Shown: positions 24,372 to 33,459 of the stretch, in pieces
Layout: the number at the start of each line of letters is the position of its first letter
How positions within the stretch are numbered: position 1 is the stretch's first letter
Assembly (NCBI GenBank): GCA_017744365.1
Contig: JAGIBL010000001.1
Location: forward strand, 865,416-929,415
Direction of reading: 5' to 3'
Source of the DNA: Nocardioidaceae bacterium
GTDB lineage: Bacteria; Actinomycetota; Actinomycetes; Propionibacteriales; Nocardioidaceae
DNA length: 64,000 bases
The notes under the pieces: generated by a model
Databases searched by the model: none
Seen by the model: the letters and a program-made list of their open reading frames with translations, nothing else
What the model was told of the DNA's origin: nothing
Translations under genes and position numbers: made by a program

Positions 24372-25610
24372 TCAGCGCCGCCTGTAGTCAGGGACCAGCT
24401 CTCCCGCCAGCTGCTCGACGAAGAGGCCCACGTCGGTCACGATCCCGCGGGCCTGCGAGGAACCGCGGTCGGCCAGCTTGGTCACGGTGGCCGGGTTGAT
24501 GTCCACGCACACCAGCGGTACCGAGGCCGGCAGGATGTTCCCGGTCGCCACCGAGTGCAGCATCGTGGCCACCATCAGGCAGAACCCGACGTCGGTCAGG
24601 CCCGCGCGCATCGCCCGCTGCCCCTCGATCACGTCGGTGTAGACGTCCGGCAGGGGGCCGTCGTCGCGCACCGAGCCGACCAGCACGAACTCCTTGCCCG
24701 CGGTCACCAGGGCGTGCATGATCCCGCCGGTCAGCACGCCCTGCTCGACGGCCGCTCTGATCGAGCCGGCCTTGCGGATGGTGTTGATCGCGCGGATGTG
24801 GTGCTCGTGACCGTGCTCGACGCCCTTGCCGACGGCCAGGTCGATGCCGAGCGAGGTGCCGTACAGCGAGGACTCGATGTCGTGGGTGGCCAGTGCGTTC
24901 CCGGCGAACAGCACGTCGACGAACCCGGCCTTGACCAGCTCGACCATCGCCGGCGCCGCGCCGGTGTGCACCACGCCCGGACCGCCGACCCAGAGCACGT
25001 TCTGCCCGTTGGCCTTGGCCTGCCGCATCCCGTCGGCGACCTGGCGGACCAGCACCGCCTGCGGCTTCTCGCTGGACACGTCGGACTCCATGAACCCGAA
25101 CGACTCCTCGCTGCGGTCGGTGCGCAGCGGCTCGACCCGGATCCCGGAGGCGCCCGCGACGATCTGCATGCCCCGCCGTACGTCGACCATCGGCAGCGTC
25201 CGCACCCGCCGGGCACCCTCGACCTGCTCGACCACCAGCCCGCAGTCCATCTCGGGGTTGTCCACCCGGATCCACGCGCCGTCCAGGCGGACCTTGGTCT
25301 CCAGGTTCGTCGTCGAGTAGAAGCCGTCGGGGAACACCCCGTCCGCATCGGCCTCGGCGATGGTGGCCTCGCCCGGGTCGGTCTGGTTGACCCCGCGGGT
25401 CTGCAGCCGCATCAGCAGCCGCTGCAGGGCCTCGTCGTCCTCGGCGGCCACCTGGATCTGCGCGTACGACGGGTCGCCGGCGTCGTGGCCGACGTCGAAG
25501 CGCTCGATCACGTAGTCGCCGCCGTACTCGCGGATGTCGTCGAGGACCTGGGACAGGATCCCGGAGTCCATCAGATGGCCGCTGATCTCGACGGTCTCGG
25601 TGTGCTGCAC
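24372..25610 (-). CDS. TIGR00300/LOR-SDH family protein, ornithine cyclodeaminase-like
   Basis: A 412-residue protein matching the family found as archaeal ornithine cyclodeaminase and as the C-terminal half of cyanobacterial ArgZ/AgrE. Recognisable parts: N-terminal EISGHLMDSGILSQVLDDI, the middle LPMVDVRRGMQIV, nucleotide-binding WVGGPGVVHTGAAPAMVEL, and the C-terminal GTSLGIDLAVG / HEHHIRAINTI. Ornithine-to-proline conversion is a family-based inference. GTG at 25610 is chosen for GGAAGGG upstream and agreement with the family's N-terminus. Confidence 0.72.
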   Translation of the reverse strand: MQHTETVEISGHLMDSGILSQVLDDIREYGGDYVIERFDVGHDAGDPSYAQIQVAAEDDEALQRLLMRLQTRGVNQTDPGEATIAEADADGVFPDGFYSTTNLETKVRLDGAWIRVDNPEMDCGLVVEQVEGARRVRTLPMVDVRRGMQIVAGASGIRVEPLRTDRSEESFGFMESDVSSEKPQAVLVRQVADGMRQAKANGQNVLWVGGPGVVHTGAAPAMVELVKAGFVDVLFAGNALATHDIESSLYGTSLGIDLAVGKGVEHGHEHHIRAINTIRKAGSIRAAVEQGVLTGGIMHALVTAGKEFVLVGSVRDDGPLPDVYTDVIEGQRAMRAGLTDVGFCLMVATMLHSVATGNILPASVPLVCVDINPATVTKLADRGSSQARGIVTDVGLFVEQLAGELVPDYRRR

Positions 25611-25680
25611 GCTCGCCCTTCCTCCCGGCGCCCTCACGCCGGCTCGTGTGTGAAACAGACTGTGTGAACCAGACCGGGCG

Positions 25681-26100
25681 CTACAGGACCGCGCCGTCGT
25701 CCCAGCCGTCGTCGCGGTCACCGCGCCGGTCGTTCATGGTCATCACCAGGTAGCCGAACCCGGCGACGAACCAGCAGAACAGCAGCAGGCCCGCGTACGA
25801 CGGCAGCGAGATGCCGGCGACCACGGTCAGCAGCGCGACCGCGGGGACGCCGAACAGCCCGATCCAGGCGGCCAGCCGGGCGCCGTGGGGGACCGGCACC
25901 GGCGGGGCCGGCGGCGGCACGTAGTGCTCCTCGTCGTACGACGGCGCCAGCTCGGCGGGGATCTCCAGCACCGGAGCCTGTTCGGGCTCGGGCTCGGGCT
26001 CGGGTGGCGCGGTCGCGGCGATCTCGTCGGCGCTCAGCTCGGCACGGTCGCCGAAGTGCTCGACGATGGAGCGCCAGGCCTCGTCCTCGCGGCTGGTCAC
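25681..26100 (-). CDS. Small two-span membrane protein, function unknown
   Basis: A 139-residue protein. The first ~75 residues are acidic and contain an EPEPEPE stretch and a PPPAPPVPVP stretch. Two hydrophobic helices follow at about 83-105 and 107-125, and then a charged tail. GTG start overlaps the stop of the upstream hydrolase gene (GTGA), so it is co-translated with it. No family recognised. Confidence 0.7.
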   Translation of the reverse strand: MTSREDEAWRSIVEHFGDRAELSADEIAATAPPEPEPEPEQAPVLEIPAELAPSYDEEHYVPPPAPPVPVPHGARLAAWIGLFGVPAVALLTVVAGISLPSYAGLLLFCWFVAGFGYLVMTMNDRRGDRDDGWDDGAVL

Positions 26101-26888
26101 GACCCCGGGTTCCTCTCTGCCACCTTCGCGATGAACTCGGCGGACTCGGTGAAGATCTGCTCGGCGTCGTTGTCCAGCGTGGCCACGTGGTAGCTGTTCG
26201 CCAGCACACGCTCGGCGGCGTCGCGCGAGGAGATGCCGGCCAGGATGATCCGCGCCGAGGACGGGTCGACCACGTGGTCCTCGGCGGAGCGGAACAGCAG
26301 GACCGGCACGGTGACCTTGGCCAGGTCCGCACGGACCTGCTTCCAGGCGCGCAGCATCGAGGCCAGCGGCTTGAGCGGGGTCTTGTCGTAGGCGTGCTCG
26401 ACGGCGCCGGCCTTCTTGATGTCGCTGCCGATGCCGGGGAACGCGCGCACCAGGTACTGCATCACGGGCAGCGCCAGCAGCTGCTTGTTGGTGCTGGCCA
26501 CCGCCGGGTTCACCAGCACGAGTCCCGCGATCTCGCCGGGACGCCGCTCGGTGAGCTGGAGGGCGAGGCAGCCGCCCATCGACAGTCCGGCCACCACGAT
26601 CGCGTCGGTGCGCGCCTTGAGCGTCTCGAACTCGCGCTCGAGGGTGGCGTAGTAGTCGTCGTACCGGGTCCTGGTCATCTCCTGCCAGGTGGTCCCGTGT
26701 CCCGGCAGCAGCGGCACGCTGACCGCGTAGCCCTGCTCGGCCAGGTACTGCCCCCAGGGAACCATCGACGCCGGCGACCCGGTGAACCCGTGGCTGAGCA
26801 GCACGCCGATCCGGCGCCCGTCCGGACCCGGGGTGCCGTCTGCGTAGAAGGGCGCGTGGATCGCGGCGGCGTTCGGGGAAGTCGTCAC
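26097..26888 (-). CDS. Alpha/beta hydrolase (carboxylesterase/monoacylglycerol lipase-like)
   Basis: A 263-residue cytoplasmic esterase of the Est30 type. The oxyanion HGFTGSP is at about residue 33, the nucleophile elbow is GLSMGGCLAL (Ser about 100), the acid is in FRSAEDHVV, and the His is in NSYHVATLD. The lack of a signal peptide and the length fit carboxylesterase Est30 relatives. Substrate unknown; PlsC, a phospholipid acyltransferase, is divergent. Confidence 0.85.
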   Translation of the reverse strand: MTTSPNAAAIHAPFYADGTPGPDGRRIGVLLSHGFTGSPASMVPWGQYLAEQGYAVSVPLLPGHGTTWQEMTRTRYDDYYATLEREFETLKARTDAIVVAGLSMGGCLALQLTERRPGEIAGLVLVNPAVASTNKQLLALPVMQYLVRAFPGIGSDIKKAGAVEHAYDKTPLKPLASMLRAWKQVRADLAKVTVPVLLFRSAEDHVVDPSSARIILAGISSRDAAERVLANSYHVATLDNDAEQIFTESAEFIAKVAERNPGS

Positions 26889-26949
26889 CTGGGCATCGTT
26901 TCACGGGCTCCTAGGAGCGGCTAGGGTAAAGCGGTCGAGGAGGTGTGGG

Positions 26950-27702
26950 TTGTTCTACTGGTTCCTGAAGTGGATCGCTCTCGGGCCACTGCTGCGGATC
27001 GTCTTCCGCCCGCAGACCGAGGGTGTGGAGAACGTCCCACTGGAGGGTCCGGCGATCCTGGCCAGCAACCACCTCTCCTACGCGGACTGGCTGTTCATGC
27101 CGCTGACCGTGCCGCGCCGGGTGACGTTCGTCGCGAAGGCCGAGTACTTCACCACCCCGGGCATCAAGGGCTGGTTCCAGAAGCTCTTCTTCTCCGGCTC
27201 CGGGCAGGTGCCGATCGACCGCTCCGGTGCGTCGGCCGCCGAGGGCGCGCTGGTCACCGCCAAGAGGGTGCTGGCCGAGGGCGACCTGTTCGGCATCTAC
27301 CCCGAGGGCACCCGCTCGCACGACGGCCGGCTCTACCGCGGCAAGACCGGCGTGGCCCGGCTCGCCCTGGAGACCGGCGTCCCGGTGATCCCGGTGGCCG
27401 TCGTCGGCACCGACGTGGTCGCGCCGCCGGGCAAGAAGTTCGGCTCGTTCACCCGGCCGGTGGTGCGGTTCGGCAAGCCGCTGGACTTCGAGCGCTACGA
27501 GGGCCTGGAGAACGACCGCTACATCCTGCGCTCGGTCACCGACGAGATCATGTACGAGATCATGAAGCTCTCCGGCCAGGAGTACGTCGACATGTACGCC
27601 ACCCGGGCCAAGGAGGAGTCGAAGAAGGCCGAGCGGGCCGAGCGGGCTGCCGCCTCGGCGGAGGACCCGACCTCGGGGCCTCCTGAGACGAAGGCGTCCT
27701 AG
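26950..27702 (+). CDS. plsC: 1-acyl-sn-glycerol-3-phosphate acyltransferase
   Basis: A 250-residue membrane-associated enzyme that adds the second acyl chain to lysophosphatidate. Catalytic NHLSYADW (HX4D) is near residue 38, GSGQVPIDRSG follows, and YPEGTRSHDG binds the phosphate. Rare TTG start: no in-frame ATG/GTG is near, GAGGAGG lies at proper distance, and the N-terminus FYWFLKWIALGPLLRI is the family's usual one. A TAGGGT -10 candidate is at 26922-26927. It begins a run with the MacS-like kinase. Confidence 0.92.
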   Translation: MFYWFLKWIALGPLLRIVFRPQTEGVENVPLEGPAILASNHLSYADWLFMPLTVPRRVTFVAKAEYFTTPGIKGWFQKLFFSGSGQVPIDRSGASAAEGALVTAKRVLAEGDLFGIYPEGTRSHDGRLYRGKTGVARLALETGVPVIPVAVVGTDVVAPPGKKFGSFTRPVVRFGKPLDFERYEGLENDRYILRSVTDEIMYEIMKLSGQEYVDMYATRAKEESKKAERAERAAASAEDPTSGPPETKAS

Positions 27703-27708
27703 CCCCTG

Positions 27709-28821
27709 ATGGGGAGCGACCCGGCCGGCACGGCCGTGGTGAGCACGCTGTTCCGCGCGATCGCGGTGCTGCGCGTCGTGGTCCTGGTGAACACCGTCGT
27801 CCTCTACGCCTACCGCTACGACCGCTACCCGCACGCGGCGACCGGTGCCTGGGCGCTGGCCGGGCTGACCGTCTGGACGCTGGTCGCGCTCTGGGCGTAC
27901 GACGACGCCCGCCGCCGGCGCTGGCCGCTGCTGGTGACCGACCTCGCCGTGGCCGTCGGGGCGATCCTGCTCTCGCCGTACGTGAAGGGCGACGGGCTCA
28001 ACGCGACCCTCCCGGGCTTCTGGGTGATGGGCGTGGTGCTCGCCTGGGCGGCCGCGTGGCGGCTGACCGGCGGGCTGGTCTCCGCGGTGCTCATCAGCGC
28101 CGCGGACCTGTCGGTGCGCGACGAGATCACCTTGTCCCGCTGGCCGAACATCTTCCTGCTCGTCCTCGGCGGTGTCGTGGTGGGCTTCCTCTCCGACCTG
28201 CTGCAGCGCACCGCGGCCGAGCGGGACCGGGCCGAGCGCGCGGCCGCGGCCGCCGCCGAGCGCCAGCGCCTGGGCCGGGTGGTCCACGACGGCGTGCTCC
28301 AGGTGCTCGCCCTGGTGCAGAAGCGCGGTTCCGAGCTGGGCGGGGAGGCCGCGGAGCTGGGCCGGCTGGCCGGGGAGCAGGAGGTCGCCCTGCGCGCCTA
28401 CGTGCAGCGCGAGACGAGCACGCCGGCCGAAGGCACCCCGTACGACCTGGGCGGAGCGCTGGCCGCTCTCGGCACCTCGACCGTCACGGTCGCGCTGCCC
28501 GCCACGCCCGTCCGCGTCGACCCGGTCGCCGGCGTGGAGATCGCCGCGGTCGTGGCCGAGTGCCTCAGCAACGTCCGCCACCACGTCGGCCGGGACGCGC
28601 CGGCCTGGGTGCTGCTGGAGGACCTCGGCGGCGAGCTGGTCGTCTCGGTCCGCGACCAGGGCCCGGGCATCCCGGAGGGACGGCTCGCGGAGGCCGCCGC
28701 CCAGGGCCGGCTCGGCGTCGCCTCGTCCATCCGGGGACGCATCGAGGACCTCGGTGGCACCGCGACGCTGGAGACCGGCTCCTTCGGCACCGAGTGGGAG
28801 TTCCGGGTACCCGTCCGATGA
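27709..28821 (+). CDS. MacS-family membrane sensor histidine kinase
   Basis: A 370-residue kinase. Five or so hydrophobic segments fill residues ~15-165 (the N-terminal membrane domain of actinobacterial MacS kinases), then a coiled linker. The dimerisation box RLGRVVHDGVLQVL has the phospho-His. The ATPase domain has ECLSNVRHHV (N-box) and DQGPGIP, and a reduced G-box ending. Its response regulator lies one gene downstream. In Streptomyces MacRS governs a membrane/lipoprotein regulon; the link here is by homology. Confidence 0.83.
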   Translation: MGSDPAGTAVVSTLFRAIAVLRVVVLVNTVVLYAYRYDRYPHAATGAWALAGLTVWTLVALWAYDDARRRRWPLLVTDLAVAVGAILLSPYVKGDGLNATLPGFWVMGVVLAWAAAWRLTGGLVSAVLISAADLSVRDEITLSRWPNIFLLVLGGVVVGFLSDLLQRTAAERDRAERAAAAAAERQRLGRVVHDGVLQVLALVQKRGSELGGEAAELGRLAGEQEVALRAYVQRETSTPAEGTPYDLGGALAALGTSTVTVALPATPVRVDPVAGVEIAAVVAECLSNVRHHVGRDAPAWVLLEDLGGELVVSVRDQGPGIPEGRLAEAAAQGRLGVASSIRGRIEDLGGTATLETGSFGTEWEFRVPVR

Positions 28822-29330
28822 GCATCCACAGCGAGCACCCGTTCCTCGAGGAGGACGACCCGGTCCGCCGCTTCCGCGGGCGGGTCGGCGGCGCGGTCTC
28901 GCTCTGGACGGCAGGAGACGAGACGTCTCGTTCCGGTCTGACGGTCTCCTCGTTCCTGGTCGCCAACGGTGACCCGGCGTCGGTGGTCGGCGTGCTCGAC
29001 CCCGACTCGGACCTGGCCGAGACCCTGGCCGCGACCGGTCGCGGAGTCGTGCAGCTGCTGGCCTGGTCCGACCACGACCTGGCAGACGCGTTCGGCGGGG
29101 TGGCGCCCGCGCCCGGAGGGCCCTTCCGCACGGGCACCTGGGAGCAGACGTCGTACGGGCCCGCGCTGGCCGGCCGGACCCGGGCGCTGGTCCGGGTGGC
29201 GCGCACCGAGGAGCTGGGCTGGTCGGTGCTCGTGGTCGCGGAGATCGACGAGATCGTGATCGCCGCGGACGACGACGCGCTGGAGCACCGGCGCGGTCGT
29301 TACCGCCGTACGGGCGGCTCACCTGAGTAG
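28818..29330 (+). CDS. Flavin-reductase-like FMN-binding domain protein
   Basis: A 170-residue split-barrel protein: RFRGRVGGAVSLWTAG, LTVSSFLVANGDPASVVGVL (flavin phosphate contact), and C-terminal VAEIDEIVIAADDDALEHRRGRYRR are typical of the flavin-reductase-like family. ATG overlaps the kinase stop (ATGA). It sits between a histidine kinase and its regulator, so it may affect signalling or be regulated with it. Its stop TAG forms the first half of the regulator's -10 box. Confidence 0.78.
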   Translation: MSIHSEHPFLEEDDPVRRFRGRVGGAVSLWTAGDETSRSGLTVSSFLVANGDPASVVGVLDPDSDLAETLAATGRGVVQLLAWSDHDLADAFGGVAPAPGGPFRTGTWEQTSYGPALAGRTRALVRVARTEELGWSVLVVAEIDEIVIAADDDALEHRRGRYRRTGGSPE

Positions 29331-29333
29331 GGT
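29328..29333 (+). promoter_or_regulatory. TAGGGT box of the MacR-like gene, reusing a stop codon
   Basis: TAGGGT spaced 7 bases from the GTG at 29341. Its TAG is the stop codon of the flavin-reductase-like gene. Confidence 0.55.
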
Positions 29334-29340
29334 CGCGGCT

Positions 29341-30015
29341 GTGAACCAGGCAGCGGACCGCACCGGCATCCGGGTGATGGTGGTCGACGACCACCCGATG
29401 TGGCGCGACGGCGTCGCCCGTGACCTGACCGAGGCCGGGTTCAGCATCGTTGCCACCGCGGGCACCGGGACCGAGGCGCTGACCCGGTTCCCGGCCACCC
29501 AGCCCGACGTCGTCGTGCTCGACCTGCAGATCCCGGAGCCCAACGGCGTCGAGGTCACCGCCGAGCTGATCCGGCAGAACGCCGCGGTCAAGGTGCTGGT
29601 GCTCTCCGCCAGCGGCGAGCAGAACGACGTGCTCGAGGCGGTCAAGGCCGGCGCGATCGGCTACCTGGTCAAGTCCGCGTCGCGGCCCGAGCTGATCGCC
29701 GCGGTGGACCGGGTCGCGGCGGGGGAGACCGTGTTCACCCCGGGCCTGGCCGGGCTGGTGCTCGGCGAGTACCGCCGCCTGGTGGACGCGCCCGCCGAGG
29801 ACAGCACCGCGCCGCGGCTGACCGAGCGCGAGACCGAGGTCCTGCGGCTGGTGGCCAAGGGACTGTCGTACAAGGACGTGGCCGACCGGCTGGTGATCTC
29901 GCACCGGACCGTGCAGAACCACGTGCAGAACACGCTGCGCAAGCTGCAGCTGCACAACCGGGTGCAGCTGGTCCGGTACGCGATCGAGCAGGGTCTCGAC
30001 GAGACGGAAGAGTGA
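29341..30015 (+). CDS. MacR-like LuxR/NarL-family response regulator
   Basis: A 224-residue regulator with a receiver domain ([14 protein letters not shown], phospho-Asp in [11 protein letters not shown], Lys in [10 protein letters not shown]) and a LuxR helix-turn-helix ([25 protein letters not shown] ... [17 protein letters not shown]). It pairs with the MacS-like kinase encoded upstream. Probably leaderless from the TAGGGT at 29328, besides being reached by read-through from plsC. Confidence 0.88.
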   Translation: MNQAADRTGIRVMVVDDHPMWRDGVARDLTEAGFSIVATAGTGTEALTRFPATQPDVVVLDLQIPEPNGVEVTAELIRQNAAVKVLVLSASGEQNDVLEAVKAGAIGYLVKSASRPELIAAVDRVAAGETVFTPGLAGLVLGEYRRLVDAPAEDSTAPRLTERETEVLRLVAKGLSYKDVADRLVISHRTVQNHVQNTLRKLQLHNRVQLVRYAIEQGLDETEE

Positions 30016-30082
30016 GTCGAGCGGCGGGAAGAACCACGCTCCGGGTAGCGTTGGGCCCAGGTGCAGGAGAGAGGGGTTCGCG

Positions 30083-30394
30083 ATGGTGCTGTTCCGACGG
30101 CAGCTCGGTGACGTGCTTCGCAACGAGCGGATGCGTCAGGGGATGACGCTGCGCGAGCTCTCCTCCGAGGCCCGGATCTCTCTCGGCTACATCTCCGAGA
30201 TCGAGCGCGGCCAGAAGGAAGCCTCCTCCGAGCTGCTCTCCTCGCTGTGCGAGGCCCTCGACGTGCCGCTGTCCGCGGTGCTCCGCGAGGTCAGCGACAC
30301 CGTGGCCGTCGAGGAGCAGCGCCTCGTCGCCGAGGCCATCGTCGAGCGCGTGGGCCAGGCCCGCGAGGGCGACGTGGTCGCCTCCGCCGCCTGA
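30083..30394 (+). CDS. ClgR-like XRE-family regulator
   Basis: A 103-residue regulator with one Cro/C1-type helix-turn-helix (LREVs-like [24 protein letters not shown]). The sequence [11 protein letters not shown] followed by [16 protein letters not shown] is diagnostic of the actinobacterial ClgR group, which controls clp protease and stress genes. Preceded by a TAGCGT box at 30046-30051 and an AGGAGAGAGG site. No clp gene is in the window. Confidence 0.83.
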   Translation: MVLFRRQLGDVLRNERMRQGMTLRELSSEARISLGYISEIERGQKEASSELLSSLCEALDVPLSAVLREVSDTVAVEEQRLVAEAIVERVGQAREGDVVASAA

Positions 30395-30404
30395 TCCGGG
30401 CCGC

Positions 30405-31808
30405 CTAGATACCCGCGGCCTTCTCCAGGGCCGTCAGCTCCTCGTCGAGGAAGATCAGCAGCCGCTGCAGGTGCGGCACCGTACGGCGGCAGCCGGTCAG
30501 CCCGAACATCATGTCCTCGGCGTAGCTGTTGCAGGTGATGTTGAGCGCCATCCCCTGCATCGGCACCGAGACCGGGTAGGTGCCGGTGAGCCGGGCCCCG
30601 TTGAGGTACTGCACGCTCCGCGGCCCGGGCACGTTGCTGATGATGAGGTTGAACGGCGGCCGGACGAGCCCGTTGAGCCGCAGGAACGGGATCACCAGCG
30701 AGGGCGCCATCCCGATCGCGCTCATCGCCAGGATCTGGTTGGGCGTCATCGCCTCCAGAGCGTCCTTGCCTGCCCGCATCGACTCGTTGATCGTGCGGAG
30801 CCGGTCCGCGGGGTCGGCCAGGTCGGTGCCGAGCTTGCACATCACCGAGCCGACCGCGTTCCCGCCACCGCCGGCGTGCGACTCGTCGCTGCGCGACTTC
30901 AGCCCGACCGGCACCATCGCCACCAGCGAGGCGTCCGGCAGCCGGCTCACCTCGCGCAGGTAGCCCCGGACGGCGCCGCCGCACATCGCCAGCACCACGT
31001 CGTTCATGGTGGTCCGGGTCGACTTCGCGATCGCCCGGATCCGCTCCAGCGGCCAGTCGTCGGCGGCGAACCGGCGCGACCCGGTGATCGCGGTGTTGAA
31101 CATCGACTTGGGCGCGTAGAACGAGAACGCCGAGGCCTCGTTGCGGACTCCCTTGGTCAGCGTGCGGATCAGCGCGGCGGGCAGGCCGGCGGCGTCCGCG
31201 GTGAGCCCGAGCGCCGAGCGCAGCGCGTCCATCGGCACCGCCGCCAGGGACTGCTCGGCGTGCTCGCGCTCGCGCCGGGCCTTGCCGGTCGCCCGGGCGT
31301 CGAAGGGCAGCGGCATCCCGCGCTTGTCCGGGTCGGTGGTGAGCACGTTCTGCATCAGGCGCATCGCCGAGATGCCGTCGACCAGGGCGTGGTGGAGCTT
31401 GGTGTACATCGCCAGCCGGCCGTCGGCCAGGCCCTCGATGATGTGCGCCTCCCACAGCGGCCGCTCCCGGGCGAGCATGGTGCCGTGCAGCCGGGAGACC
31501 AGCTCGAGCAGCTCCCGGATCCGGCCGGGCTGGGGGAGTGCGGAGTGCCGGACGTGGTGCTCGATGTCGAACTGCTTGTCCTCGGTCCACATCCACTGCC
31601 CGAGGGTGCCCACCGAGCGCAGCGGCCGCTTGCGGAACAGGGGCGCGACCTCCTCGATGCCCAGCGCCGACTCGTACATCTCCCGGGCGAACTCCGGTCC
31701 GGCGTCGGCGGGCGGCTCGAACAGCTGCAGCCCGGCCACGTGCATCGGCTGGTTGCGGTTCTCGGCGAGCAGGAAGGCGAGCGAGGTCGGGTCGATGGTG
31801 ACGGGCAC
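30405..31808 (-). CDS. Wax ester synthase/diacylglycerol acyltransferase (WS/DGAT)
   Basis: A 467-residue enzyme that esterifies diacylglycerol or fatty alcohol with acyl-CoA to store triacylglycerol or wax. The catalytic KLHHALVDGISAM (HHxxxDG) is near residue 138, and the second conserved block TMNDVVLAMCGGAVRGYL near 255. FNLIISNVPGPR is the C-terminal family signature. GTG at 31808 is chosen because AGGAGG lies 6-9 bases upstream; the frame continues open much further but without family similarity. Fits the lipid genes nearby (plsC, acyl-CoA synthetase). Confidence 0.92.
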   Translation of the reverse strand: MPVTIDPTSLAFLLAENRNQPMHVAGLQLFEPPADAGPEFAREMYESALGIEEVAPLFRKRPLRSVGTLGQWMWTEDKQFDIEHHVRHSALPQPGRIRELLELVSRLHGTMLARERPLWEAHIIEGLADGRLAMYTKLHHALVDGISAMRLMQNVLTTDPDKRGMPLPFDARATGKARREREHAEQSLAAVPMDALRSALGLTADAAGLPAALIRTLTKGVRNEASAFSFYAPKSMFNTAITGSRRFAADDWPLERIRAIAKSTRTTMNDVVLAMCGGAVRGYLREVSRLPDASLVAMVPVGLKSRSDESHAGGGGNAVGSVMCKLGTDLADPADRLRTINESMRAGKDALEAMTPNQILAMSAIGMAPSLVIPFLRLNGLVRPPFNLIISNVPGPRSVQYLNGARLTGTYPVSVPMQGMALNITCNSYAEDMMFGLTGCRRTVPHLQRLLIFLDEELTALEKAAGI

Positions 31809-31947
31809 GGGCTGCCTCCTGGGTAGTGGCTGTCCGCGATCCTCGCGCGTGTGCCCGGGTTTGGCCAGCAGGCGGACTCCTCCCGCGGGGTGATGTTCTG
31901 CCGCGCCGGCCCGGAGTAGGTTCGGGGCAACACCCGAAGGAGCCCCG

Positions 31948-33459
31948 ATGACCATCACCGAGCCCAGTCCCACCGCGGCGGCCGCGCCGACCTTCGACTC
32001 CCTCAACCCGCGCACCGGCGAGGTGGTCGCCACCCATGCGGTCCACTCCGAGGCGGACGTGCGCGCCGCCGTCGCGCGTGCCCGCGAGGCCGCCTCCTGG
32101 TGGGGGGCGCTCACCTTCGCCGAACGGGCTTCCCGGCTGGACGCGTGGAAGGCGCTGGTCACCCGCCGGGTCGCCGACCTGGCCGCGGTGATGGAGGCCG
32201 AGACCGGCAAGCCGCACGGCGACGCGATGCTCGAGTCGGCGCTGGCCATCGACCACCTGGCCTGGGCCGCCAAGCACGCAGGCAAGGTGCTCAAGCGCAA
32301 GCGGGTCCCCAGCGGCCTGGTGATGGCCAACCAGAAGGCCACCGTCGAGTATCGCCCGCTGGGCGTGGTCGGCGTGATCGGCCCGTGGAACTACCCGGTG
32401 TTCACCCCGATGGGCTCGATCGCCTACGCGCTCGCGGCCGGCAACGCGGTGGTGTTCAAGCCCAGCGAGTACACCCCAGGAGTCGGGGTGTGGCTGGCGG
32501 AGACCTTCGTCGAGGCCGTCGGCCGCCCGGTGCTGCAGACCGTGACCGGGCTCGGCGAGACCGGAGCCGCGCTCTGCCGCGCGGGCGTCGACAAGCTGGC
32601 CTTCACCGGATCGACCGCCACCGGCAAGAAGGTGATGGCCGCCTGTGCCGAGTCGCTGACGCCGGTGCTCATCGAGGCAGGCGGCAAGGACGCGCTGATC
32701 GTGGACGAGGACGCAGACCTGGCCGCCGCCGCGGACGGCGCCGTGTGGGGTGCCTGCGCGAACGCGGGCCAGACCTGCGCCGGCGTCGAGCGGGTCTACG
32801 TGCACGAGCGCGTGTACGACGCCTTCCTCGGCCAGGTCGTCGCCAAGGCCCAGCAGGTGCACGCCGACGCCGACGCGAGCGCGCAGATCGGCCCGATCAC
32901 CATGCCCGGCCAGCTCGACATCATCCGCCGGCACATCGACGACGCGCTGGCCAAGGGCGGCCGGGCGCTGGTCGGCGGCGCGGAGGCGGTCGGCGACCGG
33001 TTCGTGCAGCCGACGATCCTGGTCGACGTCCCGGAGGACTCCTCGGCGTGGACCGAGGAGACGTTCGGCCCGACGATGACGATCGCCAAGGTCAAGGACA
33101 TGGACGAGGCGGTCGCGAAGACCAACTCCTCGCGCTACGCCCTCGGCTCGGCGGTGTTCTCCAAGTCGAACGGCATGCGGATCGCCGAGCGGCTCCGGGT
33201 CGGGATGACCTCGGTCAACGGCGTCATCACCTTCGCCGGCGTGCCGTCGCTGCCGTTCGGCGGGATCGGCGACTCCGGCTTCGGGCGCATCCACGGCCCG
33301 GACGGGCTCAAGGAGTTCAGCTACGCGCACGCGATCACCCGGCAGCGGTTCAAACCGCTGCTCGCGCTGACCACCTTCGAGCGCACCGAGAAGGCCGAGG
33401 ACCAGCTGGGCAAGCTCATCACGATGCTGCACGGGCGCGGTGGCGACAAGCGCCGGTGA
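31948..33459 (+). CDS. Aldehyde dehydrogenase (succinate-semialdehyde dehydrogenase type)
   Basis: A 503-residue NAD(P)+-dependent enzyme. It has the cofactor turn GVIGPWNYPVFTPM, FTGSTATGKKV, the general base Glu in IEAGGKDALIV, and the catalytic Cys in NAGQTCAGVERVYV. The likely substrate, succinate semialdehyde, is a family-level guess; other aldehydes are possible. TAGGTT upstream and GAAGGAG before the ATG at 31948. It overlaps the next gene by 20 bases. Confidence 0.88.
   Translation: MTITEPSPTAAAAPTFDSLNPRTGEVVATHAVHSEADVRAAVARAREAASWWGALTFAERASRLDAWKALVTRRVADLAAVMEAETGKPHGDAMLESALAIDHLAWAAKHAGKVLKRKRVPSGLVMANQKATVEYRPLGVVGVIGPWNYPVFTPMGSIAYALAAGNAVVFKPSEYTPGVGVWLAETFVEAVGRPVLQTVTGLGETGAALCRAGVDKLAFTGSTATGKKVMAACAESLTPVLIEAGGKDALIVDEDADLAAAADGAVWGACANAGQTCAGVERVYVHERVYDAFLGQVVAKAQQVHADADASAQIGPITMPGQLDIIRRHIDDALAKGGRALVGGAEAVGDRFVQPTILVDVPEDSSAWTEETFGPTMTIAKVKDMDEAVAKTNSSRYALGSAVFSKSNGMRIAERLRVGMTSVNGVITFAGVPSLPFGGIGDSGFGRIHGPDGLKEFSYAHAITRQRFKPLLALTTFERTEKAEDQLGKLITMLHGRGGDKRR

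Noticed and set aside
26911-30123. Open frame of more than 1000 codons antisense to plsC, the kinase and the regulator
   Set aside because: A shadow of real genes with clear motifs on the other strand; composition is His/Arg/Gly-rich and unlike a protein.
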